This document shows, in pieces, positions 50,198 through 59,688 of a stretch of 64,000 bases of DNA. The DNA is from Rebecca billardiae RCC1528. Taxonomy: Eukaryota > Haptophyta. Both the position numbers and the translations under genes were made by a program. Positions within the stretch are counted from its first letter, which is position 1, and each line of letters begins with the position of its first letter. The DNA is taken from positions 3,472,001 to 3,536,000 of the forward strand of contig OZ251224.1 in assembly GCA_965240325.2 (NCBI GenBank), in the 5' to 3' direction. The notes beneath the pieces were generated by a model. That model did no database searches and was not told the origin of the DNA. It saw only the letters and a list, made by a program, of their open reading frames with translations.

Positions 50198-50844
50198 GCA
50201 TCCGGCGGCGGCTCGGCCGACGCCGTGTGGCGCCCACGCCGCGCGCGGGCGAGCGCGCCCGCGCCCGCCCCAGCCCCGCCACTGGCTGGCCTCGATGGCG
50301 CCAGCAGCGGCGGGCGGGGAGGGCGCGGCCGGCGCTCTCTCGCGCTCGCAGCCGGCCGGCGCAGCGCGCGCCGCCGAGCGGGGCGATCAGAGCCTCAGAC
50401 TCACGCACTCTACTGGGAACGGCAGCTCGGCGCCATGCCGCGCGGCGTGCGGCGCAGGGCGGCGTCGCGAGCGCTCGCGTCGACGCTGCCTCACTCACGC
50501 GCGGGCATCACTCGCAGCGCATGCCCTCGGACGCGTGACGGGGCGGACGGCCCGCGTGCCACATGTTCGGAGCGCTTCAAGTCCTGTCTTCGTCGGAGGC
50601 TGTCACGCCGATGGGCCGCGCGGGCCCGCGAGTGGCCTGCCCGGGCGGCTGCCTTATTGTAAAACTCATCAGCTAGTGGGGTCAGAGCTCCGACCCCACT
50701 AGAAACTCATCAGCTAGTGGGGTATACTGCTGGATCAAATAATCGACATCGTCATCATCGACGACCATGTTCTAATTGTTCGATATCTAGTATTAGCTCA
50801 CTAACTAGCTGAAAACTGACTGAAATTCTGAAACTAGCTGACCG
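50198..50844. other. Intergenic, convergent, with a hairpin
   Basis: It is GC-rich to about 50650, without protein-like frames. Then comes a hairpin with direct repeats (50661-50722), followed by lower-GC DNA up to the stop of the sulfotransferase gene. Confidence 0.45.
50661..50722. repeat. 11-bp-stem palindrome with flanking direct repeat
   Basis: CTAGTGGGGTC (50673) and GACCCCACTAG (50692-50702) form a perfect 11-bp stem with an 8-base loop. AAACTCATCAGCTAGTGGGG occurs at 50662 and again at 50703. It lies between two convergent genes and could affect 3' ends, or be the end of a small mobile element. Confidence 0.7.
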
Positions 50845-52041
50845 CTACTGCTGAGGGATCGCGAGCTCCTCGTACGCATATTCGGTGCGAGGGCGCACGC
50901 CGGCCGCCACCTCAGCCGCTCTCGGCTCGGCTGCGCCCACCTCGACCGCATACTCGTGCGCCAGGAGCCCCCACTCGACCAGCCGCATGATGCACGCCAG
51001 GTCGTCCGCAAAGTAGTTGCGCAGCAGCCGCACGGAGCGGGCGGAGAGCAGGTGCCGCTCACGCGTCTTGCTCGACGAGTCGTGTGTCTGGACCGGGGCC
51101 GGGACCCGGAGCTGTCGCCCCCCGCTGAATGCATGCACGAGCGCCGCCTCTAGCCCAGCCCAGCTCGCGCTGAAGTGCTCGGTCGTGCCGACGAACAGCA
51201 GCTGCCCGCGCACGCGCTCCAGACCGGCCGTGCCGCCCATGTAGTGAGCGATGCAGGTGCGTGCGTGCGCCACGTACATGAACATGGCGTCCAGCGCGTC
51301 GAAGGGCGCGTCCGATGCGGCCGCGCAGCGAACGAGCCACGTCTCCAGGTCACCGGCTCGCAGCTCCGCCACGCTCAGCGCCGCGCGCAGTGCTGCCGGG
51401 CCGCGTTCCTGGACGGCGCTCATCGTCTTGTTGAAGAAGGCGTCCAGATGGGAGACCTTCCTTTGCCTCTTCTCCTCATTCAGCGAGGCTCGTTCGAGGT
51501 TGACGTGGCTCGACCAGCACGAGGCAAGGCGTGCTACCGGGTCTCGCACCCACAGCACGATGCGCGCGGAGCCAACCACGTTCGCGATCGCGTCCACGCG
51601 TGCGAGCACAGGCGTTGGCAACTTGCAGCCCGTATTACAGCCGCACGCGCTTGAGTTGCTCGCCACCAGCGGACCGCCGAGCTTGGAATACCTGCATAGC
51701 CCCAAGCTGGGCACTTCCAACCCAGTCCACGTGCTCAGACCGTCGCCGCAGCCGTGCACCTGGATGTACTCGCGCACAAAGCCGGCCTTGCACACGGCCT
51801 TGAAGCCATGGCTGACGGTCGCGCCGCCGACTTTGCCCACGTGCACGTACGCGATGGTCGAGTTGGTCGAGGGCCCATGGGATGGATGCGTCATCCGATG
51901 CATAAGGCGGTTGAAGTTGAAGCATGCGCCCCCCGTCGCACCGAGGAGCAGTGCCGCAAGCGGCAGGCGCAGGCGGCACTGCGCCGTGATGCGAGGCGTC
52001 GGTCTCGTGGAGCAGTCCCGCGCGGGCGGGTGCGTCGCCAT
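50845..52041 (-). CDS. Sulfotransferase-like type II membrane protein
   Basis: 398 residues, single exon, ATG at 52041. After a short cytosolic N-terminus comes a probable signal-anchor (CRLRLPLAALLLGATGGACF, about residues 22-41). The lumenal domain begins with the P-loop-like 5'-phosphosulfate motif TIAYVHVGKVGGATVSHGF. The 3'-phosphate motif is RIVLWVRDPVARLASCWSSH, as in Golgi sulfotransferases using PAPS. A run of cysteines (ACGCNTGC) and aromatic residues follows. LLFVGTTEHFSASWAGLEAA is typical of the C-terminal half of that family. The acceptor (glycan or protein tyrosine) cannot be told. Golgi location is inferred. It is convergent with PP2A B56. Confidence 0.85.
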   Translation of the reverse strand: MATHPPARDCSTRPTPRITAQCRLRLPLAALLLGATGGACFNFNRLMHRMTHPSHGPSTNSTIAYVHVGKVGGATVSHGFKAVCKAGFVREYIQVHGCGDGLSTWTGLEVPSLGLCRYSKLGGPLVASNSSACGCNTGCKLPTPVLARVDAIANVVGSARIVLWVRDPVARLASCWSSHVNLERASLNEEKRQRKVSHLDAFFNKTMSAVQERGPAALRAALSVAELRAGDLETWLVRCAAASDAPFDALDAMFMYVAHARTCIAHYMGGTAGLERVRGQLLFVGTTEHFSASWAGLEAALVHAFSGGRQLRVPAPVQTHDSSSKTRERHLLSARSVRLLRNYFADDLACIMRLVEWGLLAHEYAVEVGAAEPRAAEVAAGVRPRTEYAYEELAIPQQ

Positions 52042-52311
52042 CCGGTCGCCATCATTCTGGGACCAAATCCAATGTCCGATATTATGATTGAGGGTGCCGT
52101 TAATTAATTGGCGGGCGGCGACAAGACAGTCGTCGCGACCCTTATTCGCAGGCGGACCTAAGGAGTAAGCAGCGACTCACGTCCCCCTGCACTCACGGCA
52201 GGCCTCGGGATGCACGGCGGGCGGTAGCCTTCGGAGACCCGGCAGTCGGCGCGGCTGGAAGCCCTGATTCGCATCAGTACGCATTGACGATTGCGCGCAC
52301 GTCGCTTGGCC

Positions 52312-53718
52312 CTACACCCGCCACCGTTGCTGAGACGGTCGGCGCATGTGCCCTGCGGACGCTGCGCGGGCCGGCCGCCTCGCGCCTCCGTAGGTCATAC
52401 GCTGCGCGTCCTCGCGCATGCGCAAGAAGGCGAGGTAGAGCTCGTCCTCCTCTGCGCTGCTGTCCGATGGCCGCCGTGTGCCCGCGCGCTCGCGCTGCCC
52501 GTGCCCTGTGGAGCGGCCGGCGACCCTCGCGCTTCCGGCGTGGCGCTGCCTCGGAGGCGAGCGCAGCACACCGCGGCTCGCCATCGGGGAGAGCCCCTGG
52601 GCCGCCATGGGCGAGGGCGCCCAGCCTGCGTGCCGGCTGCTGGACGCGCTGTGTGGGCGGGCGGTCGACATCGTGCGCACCGCCACCGCCGCAGGAGCCG
52701 CCTTGGCCTTGGCGGGCGGCGGCGTGGTCGCGCCGTGCGCTGCCGCCTCATCGAGGACGATTGTGCCACTCCATGCGTGCTTGGAGCGCGCGGCGCTGTG
52801 CGCGACGATCGCGGCGACCTTGGTCATCGGCTTTGCCACATACGGCACGGGTGCTGGCTCGAGCGTCAGCGCGCCCACGTCATCGTACCACTCGGCGGCC
52901 TCGTCGGCATCGGCCTCGTGCGGCGGCGCCGCGCCCGGCGTTTCCGGAGGACGTGGAGAGGACAGGCGCGGACGGTCGCGCGCGGACGGCGGCGGCGAAG
53001 GCGAGTGGGAGAGCGGCGCATCGTAGCGCCTGCGGGCCGCCTCGTCGGCGGGCACGCGGAACAGCCCGCCACCCGCGCCCTCGTTCGGCCTGACCTTGGC
53101 ACCAGGCCGCCGGGGCGGAGGGGCGGCCGTGAGCTTCCACCCGGGCAGCGCCTGGTGCCGTGGGGAAGGATGCGCGCCGGAGCCTGGTGTGCGCGGCCGC
53201 CGATTGGCGGAGCGCGGGCGCTCTGTGGGCTGGCGTGGCTCGCCGAGCACGAACGCGCGCGGCACGAATACGCTGTGCACCACGGGCACGTTGAGCACCG
53301 GCGGCATCTGCGCCTCGTGAGCCGGGAGGCGGGTCCTCGCCGCTTCATGCACGGCCGCGGCCATGGCTGCCTGCGGGTCAAGCACAGCGGGCTGCGGGTG
53401 CTCAGCCGCGTGATCCCGCTCCCAGAGTGCCTGGTGCCGCGTGGAGACGCGCGATCGCGACGTGGAAATGCCGAGCGAGCCGTCCTCCAGAATGCCGACG
53501 TACTGCTTGGTGAGCATCAGGGGTTCGGGGCGGGGCGACGTGCGTGCGGACGACGGGCGCCTTGCGCTCGCCAAGCTCTCCACCGTGTAGTGGGAGGATG
53601 CCCAGAAAGGCGGCGTCGCGTCAGGCACGTCGCGCAGCCGCCCAACACGCGGCACCTCGTCGATGGGCTCGGGCTGGTGAGCCACCTCATCGATGGGCTC
53701 GGGCTCATCAGCTTCCAT
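52312..53718 (-). CDS. Disordered Pro/Ala/Arg-rich protein, function unknown
   Basis: 468 residues from ATG 53718 (MEADEPEPIDEVAHQPEPID); the frame is open further upstream without an ATG. The N-terminus has the duplicated motif PEPIDEV. Most of the rest is low complexity, with recurring RP-x-SA type motifs (RRPSSARTSPRP, RPRSANRRPRTP, ARPHSASSSRH) of the kind often seen in flagella-associated proteins of algae. Ordered-looking islands are LMLTKQYVGILEDGSLGIST, MPPVLNVPVVHSVFVPRAFV and VPYVAKPMTKVAAIVAHSAA. The C-terminus has DELYLAFLRMREDAQRMTYG. No known domain, signal peptide or membrane span. Uninterrupted length supports a real gene; function unknown. It is divergent from the VDE-like gene. 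Confidence 0.65.
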   Translation of the reverse strand: MEADEPEPIDEVAHQPEPIDEVPRVGRLRDVPDATPPFWASSHYTVESLASARRPSSARTSPRPEPLMLTKQYVGILEDGSLGISTSRSRVSTRHQALWERDHAAEHPQPAVLDPQAAMAAAVHEAARTRLPAHEAQMPPVLNVPVVHSVFVPRAFVLGEPRQPTERPRSANRRPRTPGSGAHPSPRHQALPGWKLTAAPPPRRPGAKVRPNEGAGGGLFRVPADEAARRRYDAPLSHSPSPPPSARDRPRLSSPRPPETPGAAPPHEADADEAAEWYDDVGALTLEPAPVPYVAKPMTKVAAIVAHSAARSKHAWSGTIVLDEAAAHGATTPPPAKAKAAPAAVAVRTMSTARPHSASSSRHAGWAPSPMAAQGLSPMASRGVLRSPPRQRHAGSARVAGRSTGHGQRERAGTRRPSDSSAEEDELYLAFLRMREDAQRMTYGGARRPARAASAGHMRRPSQQRWRV

Positions 53719-53842
53719 CGTGGCGCGCCCGGTCCCGCCACCCAAGCTCTGTTCATCAGTTTGTAACGTTCCAGTCACGTTTCGTCGTCGTCGATGATCG
53801 ACTTCCGAGGAGCGCAATTACGGTATTTGCGATCGCGGCGCG
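53719..53842. promoter_or_regulatory. Divergent promoter, disordered protein / VDE-like gene
   Basis: 124 bp lie between the two ATGs. Its lower-GC part (53755-53835, TTTGTAACGTTCCAGTCACG) contrasts with both coding regions. Confidence 0.45.
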
Positions 53843-54991
53843 ATGACGACGACGCGACTGTGGCGCTGCGCGGCCGTCCTTCTCGCCGCCGCGTCGTTGG
53901 GCGGCGCGGTGAGCGTGTCGCCGGGTGGTACTCGGAGCGGTAATGCATTGAACACGCCCTCGACACCACTGCCGTCGAAGCTCGGGCGGGCGCTTCGAGA
54001 AGGTGCGAGCACCCTGCTGGCGACCACCGCTCTCGCGCTCAGCGTGCACGCGCCGGCCATGGCCGAATCGACGGAGGGCTTTGCTGAGTACTCGTCGAAG
54101 GGCGGCGTGATGAAGGCAGACCCGAGCTGCTTCTTCAACCAGTGTAAGCAGCAGACGCAGGACTGCTTCACCAATCCGTCATGCCTGAAGGGCATCACGT
54201 GCCTTGGCAATTGCCGGGCCGAGCAGCTCTGCGCGACGCGCTGCTTTTCGCGCTTTGGATCGGAGAAGCTGAACGCGTGGCTCTCGTGCACGCTCGAGGA
54301 GAAAGAGTGCGTCACCACCGGCGCGCAGCAGGACACATCCAGCTTCTACGCCGACGCGCCGCCGCGCGTGCGCGAGTTCAAGCCGAGCGATCTCGAGGGC
54401 AAGTGGTACAAGGTGCTCGGGTACAGCGAGAAGTACGACTGCTACCCTTGCCAGGTGAACGAGTTCTCGCCCTCGCCGGACGGACTGGACAACCGTATCC
54501 TCTTCCGCGTGCAGAAGCCCGGCGGCGAGGGCTTCTGGCAGAACGACTTCGTCGAGCACATGGTCGACGAGCGCGGGCCGCAGGGGAAGGCGAGCTTCAC
54601 GGTGACCGGCAAGATGTTTGGCCTCACTTTCCACGAGCAGTGGTACGTGCTCGGCTCGTCTCCGGGCTACCGGCTCGTGGCCTACAAGGGAGACACACAG
54701 CAGGGGCCGTACGAGGGCGCCTTCGTCTACACGAAGGAGGCCGACTCGCTCGAGCGCGACCCGAAGCTCCGCGCGGAGGTGGACGCGGCGGCGCGCAGGG
54801 CGGGACTCGATCCATCCCAGTTCTGCAACATTGACAACCGCTGCCCAACCACCGGCGGCGAGGCGGCGGGGGCAGGCTCGGCTGAGGCGTCAAAGGAGAA
54901 GCTCGAATGGAAGGACATCTTCGAGCTGACCGAGTGGTTCAGGCCGGGTACCTTGCAGAAGCCGGAGAACTTTGACCCGAACGCCATGTGA
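53843..54991 (+). CDS. Violaxanthin de-epoxidase-like lipocalin, probably plastid lumen
   Basis: 382 residues, single exon. It has a tripartite leader: signal peptide (MTTTRLWRCAAVLLAAASLG), a transit-like Ser/Pro/Arg stretch, then a second hydrophobic segment TLLATTALALSVHAPAMAES ending in AxA, as for thylakoid-lumen proteins. A Cys-rich domain (about 92-160: DPSCFFNQCKQQTQDCFTNP, CLKGITCLGNC, LCATRCF, WLSCTLEEKECV) resembles the VDE N-terminal domain. The lipocalin follows (SDLEGKWYKVLGYSEKYDCY, about 183-330, with GPYEGAFVYTKE). Its length and the lack of the long Glu-rich tail suggest the VDE-related/VDL group rather than classical VDE. Known role of relatives: xanthophyll de-epoxidation or carotenoid (fucoxanthin, diadinoxanthin) conversion at low lumen pH. 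Substrate unproven. Confidence 0.88.
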   Translation: MTTTRLWRCAAVLLAAASLGGAVSVSPGGTRSGNALNTPSTPLPSKLGRALREGASTLLATTALALSVHAPAMAESTEGFAEYSSKGGVMKADPSCFFNQCKQQTQDCFTNPSCLKGITCLGNCRAEQLCATRCFSRFGSEKLNAWLSCTLEEKECVTTGAQQDTSSFYADAPPRVREFKPSDLEGKWYKVLGYSEKYDCYPCQVNEFSPSPDGLDNRILFRVQKPGGEGFWQNDFVEHMVDERGPQGKASFTVTGKMFGLTFHEQWYVLGSSPGYRLVAYKGDTQQGPYEGAFVYTKEADSLERDPKLRAEVDAAARRAGLDPSQFCNIDNRCPTTGGEAAGAGSAEASKEKLEWKDIFELTEWFRPGTLQKPENFDPNAM

Positions 54992-55778
54992 TAAGGTGGA
55001 CTCACTCACTCCACGGTGCGGAGCATATTGCGTGCAGTATAGCGGGTATGAGGGTAATAATCTGGTTACCATATACTGTTGATCATGTCAGCACGTGTCC
55101 AGTGACCGTGAGCTGCATCAACCCCGGACCGGCTGCGGCCCCGTGAGTGCGGCGCTCAGCGGCACCGGGCGCGGCCGCCGGGCGCCGGGCGAGCCGCCAC
55201 GGCTCACTGACCGCTCACTCGGCTGCTGGCGACACGGGCGGGCGCCGCCCCGGGCCCGCCCGCGGGGGCGGCGGCGTCGCCGCGCGCTTACGCGGAAGCC
55301 GAAGTCGCCTCAGTAGTCGGGCGCTGCGTTCCCTATATATATATCATTATATATATATTATACTTTTTAAATTATTTAATAACAATTAATATGATTGATT
55401 AACTTTTAGTGCCTATCCGTTCCGAGTGTCGGCCCGCGGCCAGCACTCGAGGCTCTGGTCGAAATCGAGCCGCGGCGCTGACCGGAGGCGAAGAGACTCG
55501 GTCTCAGCTAGCTGCGCCGCGCCGCCGCGGGTCTGCTCACCAGACAGACACCATCGGCGGTTCCGGGCCCGATCAGGCGATCTGGCCCGATCGGACGTCG
55601 TACACGTGTCCAAAAGGGACCGAAAAGTGCACGACGACGACACGAGTGTGCATGTTGAGGTTGTAGCGCGCCCGGCAGCAAGCTGCCGTGGCACTCGCTG
55701 CTGCCTCGTGAATGCAGCACGGCACCGGTATACCCAAGTCCCACCTCGCTCATCGTGTGCTCGCGCCTGTGTGCTTCT
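54992..55778. other. Intergenic, no gene seen
   Basis: It contains a GC-rich block (55120-55310) followed by a very AT-rich one (55330-55405, TATATATATATCATTATATA). The remainder has no protein-like frame. The 3' ends of the two convergent genes lie here. Confidence 0.45.
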
Positions 55779-56459
55779 TCAGTTGCGGCCCATGCCGGCG
55801 TAGCCGTTCGGCCAGTTTGGCGGGTACGGGCCAGGGCCGACGGTGTTGCCCGGGCCCGTGGGGTACGGCCCGGTCTTCCAGCCCTGCCAGTTGTCCGGCC
55901 AGCCGCCCGCCAGCGAGTACGCGCGGCGCACAGTGGTGGCGACCGCATGTCCAACCATAGACGTCATCCTCAGCGCCATGACCACCACCGGGATGTTGCC
56001 CAGCTCGAAGGGCTCGCGGCCATCGGAGAGCTGGCGGTGCAGATGATCGTTGGCCTTGACCTCGGCGTCAAACGACTGCTCGAGCTTGCGGCCCATGCCG
56101 GCGTAGCCGTTCGGCCAGTTTGGCGGGTACGGGCCAGGGCCGACGGTGTTGCCCGGGCCCGTGGGGTACGGCCCGGTCTTCCAGCCCTTCCAGTTGTCCG
56201 GCCAGCCGCCCGCCAGCGAGTACGCGCGGCGCACAGTGGTGCCGACCGCATGTCCAACCATAGACGTCATTTTCAGCGCCAGGACCACCACCGGGATGTT
56301 GCCCAGCTCGAAGGGCTCGCGGCCATCGGAGAGCTGGCGGCTGGCGCCATCCTCAGACCGCGTCGCCGCAACGCTGTGCTCATTCGACACAGGCACTGCC
56401 TGCGCCGCGGGCAGCATGGCCACCGCGGCGAGCGCGGTGAGCACCAGGCAGCGCATCAT
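55779..56459 (-). CDS. Secreted protein built from a duplicated 101-residue unit
   Basis: 226 residues from ATG 56459. It starts with a signal peptide (MMRCLVLTALAAVAMLPAAQ-A). Then two almost identical units follow. Each has RQLSDGREPFELGNIPVVV, MTSMVGHAV, TTVRRAYSLAGGWPDNW and GWKTGPYPTGPGNTVGPGPY, ending PPNWPNGYAGMGR. Between the two is a short helix KLEQSFDAEVKANDHLH. The Pro/Gly/Trp/Tyr-rich C-terminal half of each unit looks like a structural or cell-surface segment; the N-terminal half could hold a short membrane-active helix (IPVVVLALKMTSMVGHAVGT). I recognise no family. The DNA units are 303 bp apart with only a few differences, so the duplication is recent. No introns. Confidence 0.75.
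   Translation of the reverse strand: MMRCLVLTALAAVAMLPAAQAVPVSNEHSVAATRSEDGASRQLSDGREPFELGNIPVVVLALKMTSMVGHAVGTTVRRAYSLAGGWPDNWKGWKTGPYPTGPGNTVGPGPYPPNWPNGYAGMGRKLEQSFDAEVKANDHLHRQLSDGREPFELGNIPVVVMALRMTSMVGHAVATTVRRAYSLAGGWPDNWQGWKTGPYPTGPGNTVGPGPYPPNWPNGYAGMGRN
55783..56341 (-). repeat. Direct 303-bp tandem duplication within the secreted protein gene
   Basis: TTGCGGCCCATGCCGGCGTA starts both copies (55783 and 56086, plus-strand reading). Differences are confined to a handful of positions, such as CCTGCC/CCCTTC near 55880 and 56183. The second copy ends near 56341, where the sequence becomes unique. Confidence 0.85.
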
Positions 56460-58978
56460 GGGAGCCTGCGCGCGCGAGCGAAGAGCGTCGCGAGGGGAGG
56501 GAGCGCGCAATCGGCGGGTGAGGCTCGGATCTCGCGTGCGCCCGCTCAGCAGCAGGTGCGGAGCAAGCGTGGATGGGAGGGAGGGGAACTGCCAGGCTGG
56601 CAAGCAGACGACTGACGTCCCGCACGGACACGGGACGCCCGTGCCGCCCCGCTGTGCCTATACGCGCGGCGGGGCAAGGGCCGTGCTCAGCACGCGCACC
56701 TGATCGCCCCTCACCCAAGGGCTGCCCACCTGCTCAACAAATAAGGGGTCCCCAAGCTGCCCCAAGAGGCGCCCGCGCGCGTGGGTGCGCCGTGCTGAAT
56801 AGGCACTTATTAAGTGCGGCGGCACCGGCGCCACTCCAAGGGTTCTGATTGGCCAGAAAGAACTTGGTCACCACGGTAGATACAACAGAGGTATCTGCTC
56901 ACGGCATGCAACTTCGTGCCGATAAGCCCCAATCGCTGTTGAGCAGTGGGAGTCTGAACCACAAGCGATCAGTGCGAAAGCCAAGGCGGCGAGGGGGGGC
57001 CGCCTGCGCATGGGGTCGTGAGCCCGCGCGAGACCCCCGTGACTTCACCGTCGATCATCATGACAATGCATGAATCGTTGACCGACACTCGGGTCACGGC
57101 TCTGAAGCCTTTTGTGTGCCGGGCAGCCCTGACGGTGGCCGACTCAGCCACGCCGGCTTTGGCCGCTGAACTAGGTATGCCAACAGTCGCGCGCAGCGCG
57201 CGCATCTCTGTGCTGCGCCTGGACGCCATTGGCACACTGAGCTTGGCGCTGCCTCCTTAGAACTGGTTTACAATCAAGCGCGCAGCTCCCTGCGCGACGC
57301 CCCTGCGCACGGCGCAGCACGCGTCGTCCTTCTTGGAGGCAGTCACGCAGACTGGTCCACTCTCACACCCGTTCAGATCGGGTCTAGTGACTGAAATCAT
57401 CACGCGGCCAACTGTTCACTTACACGAGCCGTGCCTTGGCCTCACACCGGAGCGCCCTCGCCGCCATCCGGTCGCAGCTTGGGTGTCGGGCAGACGGAAC
57501 GATGCGCGCCGGCCTCGGAGGCCTACCGACCCGCCACGCGGATGAGTAGCGGTCGGGCAGGCGTCAGGCGCCGCGTGACGCGTCATAACACTCGGCAGCG
57601 GGCAGCTGACGCGTGCAGCTGACCATTTAGACCAAGCGGGTCCCATCACTCTGGCAACACTACTCATCGCGGACCATGATCGGCCAGGCTCACTCCGACC
57701 CGGCATCGTGACGGATCATCGATCGTAGTCACGCGCGTTCACGAAAATTAATAAAAATATTATATATCCCGGGCTGATTTTTAAGACTTTTAGAGTAATT
57801 GAGTATTATGGCCCGCGGTGCAGGGCGGAGCGCGCAGCGTGGAGCCCGCACCAGCGGGCCCGAACAACGTTTCAAAAAGATCTTTGATCATCAAGAAAAA
57901 AGGGACGGGGGACGATTTTCATGGCTGGAGGAGACCGAGTTTCGAATTTTGAGACCCTCTCTAACATGCATCACGGCCGAAAAGCCCGAAAAAGGTCGCG
58001 CCCACGGCAAGTTCATAGTAAAGCGTGGAGTGACGCCCGTCCAAAAAACTTCACGCCCTTTAGGATCCCTAACGTAACGAACCGTTACAAGCGATTTTTC
58101 CGGCCAATGAGATTGCAGCAAGGTCCAAGGAGCGATGACGTATCTAGATACAGATTGCCGCGAACCGATGTGACCATGTACGTCCCTTGAATCAGTTGAA
58201 TCAACCATCATTCAATCGCGCCGTGTCTGTATCAGGAGCCGACGAGGCAAGGGTCAGTAGCCGATGGGCCAACCTCGGCGAATCTCAATACTATCTGACG
58301 CGAACGGACTTGGTTGGGCGCGCGCGTGGCCCCGGGCGGCGGCCCACCAGAGGCGGCCCGCGTTTGCGGAGGCGAGCCACGGGCACGAGGCTCGAGGACC
58401 GACGGGTGAGGACGGCGATGGGCAGGTGCGCGCGGCGAATGGCGCCTGGAGCGCGCGGCTGCGGCGGGTCCCGACTGCCGTCGACATCGCGTTCGTCGTG
58501 CCCCCGCTCACTCCGCGCGCCCCCGCCGCCCCTGCCGCCCTGTCGATGCCTCGGCGCGGCCTTGCGCGGCCCCGGCGTGTCCGCGAGCCGGCGCCGCAGC
58601 CGCCGCCCTGTGTTCGGGCTCTCGCAAGCTCGGGGGCAGCGGCGCCTGATGCCGGACTGATCGATCTCTGAGCCTTCGACTTCACCACGCGCCGCCCTTG
58701 CCATGCCTTTCCGGGGTCTCCCAGAACTCTTCTTGATTGAGAGAGAGCAGGCGCGCCGACGATCCGAGTCCATCGTCGGTCGACTCTGAGCGAGGGCTAC
58801 GCCTCGGAACTGAACGGTACTCTACGAGGAGGACGAGCTGCGCGGGCGACGGTGGTGCGTGACGTCCCCAGAGCTGGCCGTGCCTCTGCAACGCGTGCCG
58901 AGCCTGATCGAGGTGTGTCAGCTGCCCGTGCACGCGCGGCGAGTGCGCGAACCGGATCACCGGTGCCCTCGCACCTCG

Positions 58979-59284
58979 GCACCGTGCTCCCTCGGGCTGT
59001 CAGCTCCGCGTGGCCTGGCGTGCACGTAGAGTTGCGCTCATGCGTCGATCACGCCTCGCGCCCGCCTGTCGGCCGTCGCGCAGGCGCTGGTCGAACCCTA
59101 CTCGGACCCTACTCCTCCAGCCCTACTCCCGGGCGCTGCCGGCGCGGGGGGTGTGACCCCGGGGACAGCGGTCAGCAGCAGCGGCCCGAACGAATCCGCG
59201 GCCCCGCACCGTGCTCCCTGGCTGTCAGCTCCGCGTGGCCTGGTGTGCACGTGGAGTCGCGCTCATGCGTCGATCACGCCTCGT
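58979..59284 (+). repeat. 80-bp direct repeat, spacing about 227 bp
   Basis: GCTGTCAGCTCCGCGTGGCC-TGG, GTGCACGT and GCGCTCATGCGTCGATCACG-CCTCG occur at 58979-59058 and 59206-59284. The copies differ by about four substitutions and a 3-base deletion. Confidence 0.8.
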
Positions 59285-59509
59285 CGCATCCGCCTGTACA
59301 CAATCGGCGCCGCGCCGGCGGCTGCAATGGGCCCGCCCGGCGCGGCGGGCGGCGGCGCGCCGCTGATGGAGTCTAGTTGTACGGGCATATGCAACTGGTC
59401 TGTCAATAGACGACTGCGACGGAGGGTGCACCGCCACCGCGGGCCCTGAACTACGTTCGTTCTACGGAAAAAGGACCGCGGAACGCGGTCATTATTTGCT
59501 GCGTGAGTA

Positions 59510-59544
59510 CCAAGTGTGCACGTTAAAACATATAGTAAACTGTA
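59510..59544 (+). repeat. Dispersed motif B, copy 3
   Basis: CCAAGTGTGCACGTTAAAAC then ATATAGTAAACTGTA. It matches 441-473 (opposite strand) except for an extra TA. No gene is recognised just upstream on the plus strand. The stop of the minus-strand WDR26-like gene is 145 bp away. Confidence 0.75.
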
Positions 59545-59688
59545 TTAATCCGAGTCCGGTCGAGTGTACTACCGTCGGAACGCTGCCAGTCACTCACTAC
59601 TAATTGTCCGAGGCGGGTTATTATATATATATGAGCCGTCTGCCGATCGCGCGCCAGCACCGTATACTGGGACCAGCGGCAACGGCCG

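Larger units (their letters stand above)
56460..59688. other. Long gene-poor region with repeats
   Basis: No well-supported gene. 56460-56760 is the probable promoter and leader of the secreted-protein gene. 56850-57260 has open frames on both strands without recognisable domains. 57740-58260 is lower in GC and carries a minus-strand open frame of 106 codons (58211-57891, with TVRYVRDPKGREVFWTGVTP) that I cannot assign. 58260-58680 is GC-rich, open in several frames. 58979-59284 has a direct repeat, and 59510 a motif-B copy. Confidence 0.35.

Noticed and set aside
55330-55405. AT-rich block as an origin or centromere-like site
   Set aside because: It is short, and similar blocks occur in several other intergenic gaps (24.39, 35.4, 44.55 and 57.75 kb). 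Nothing specific supports such a role.
57940-57960. TTCGAATTTTGAG as a possible tRNA T-arm
   Set aside because: No acceptor, D-arm or anticodon stem can be drawn around it. I found no tRNA in the window.
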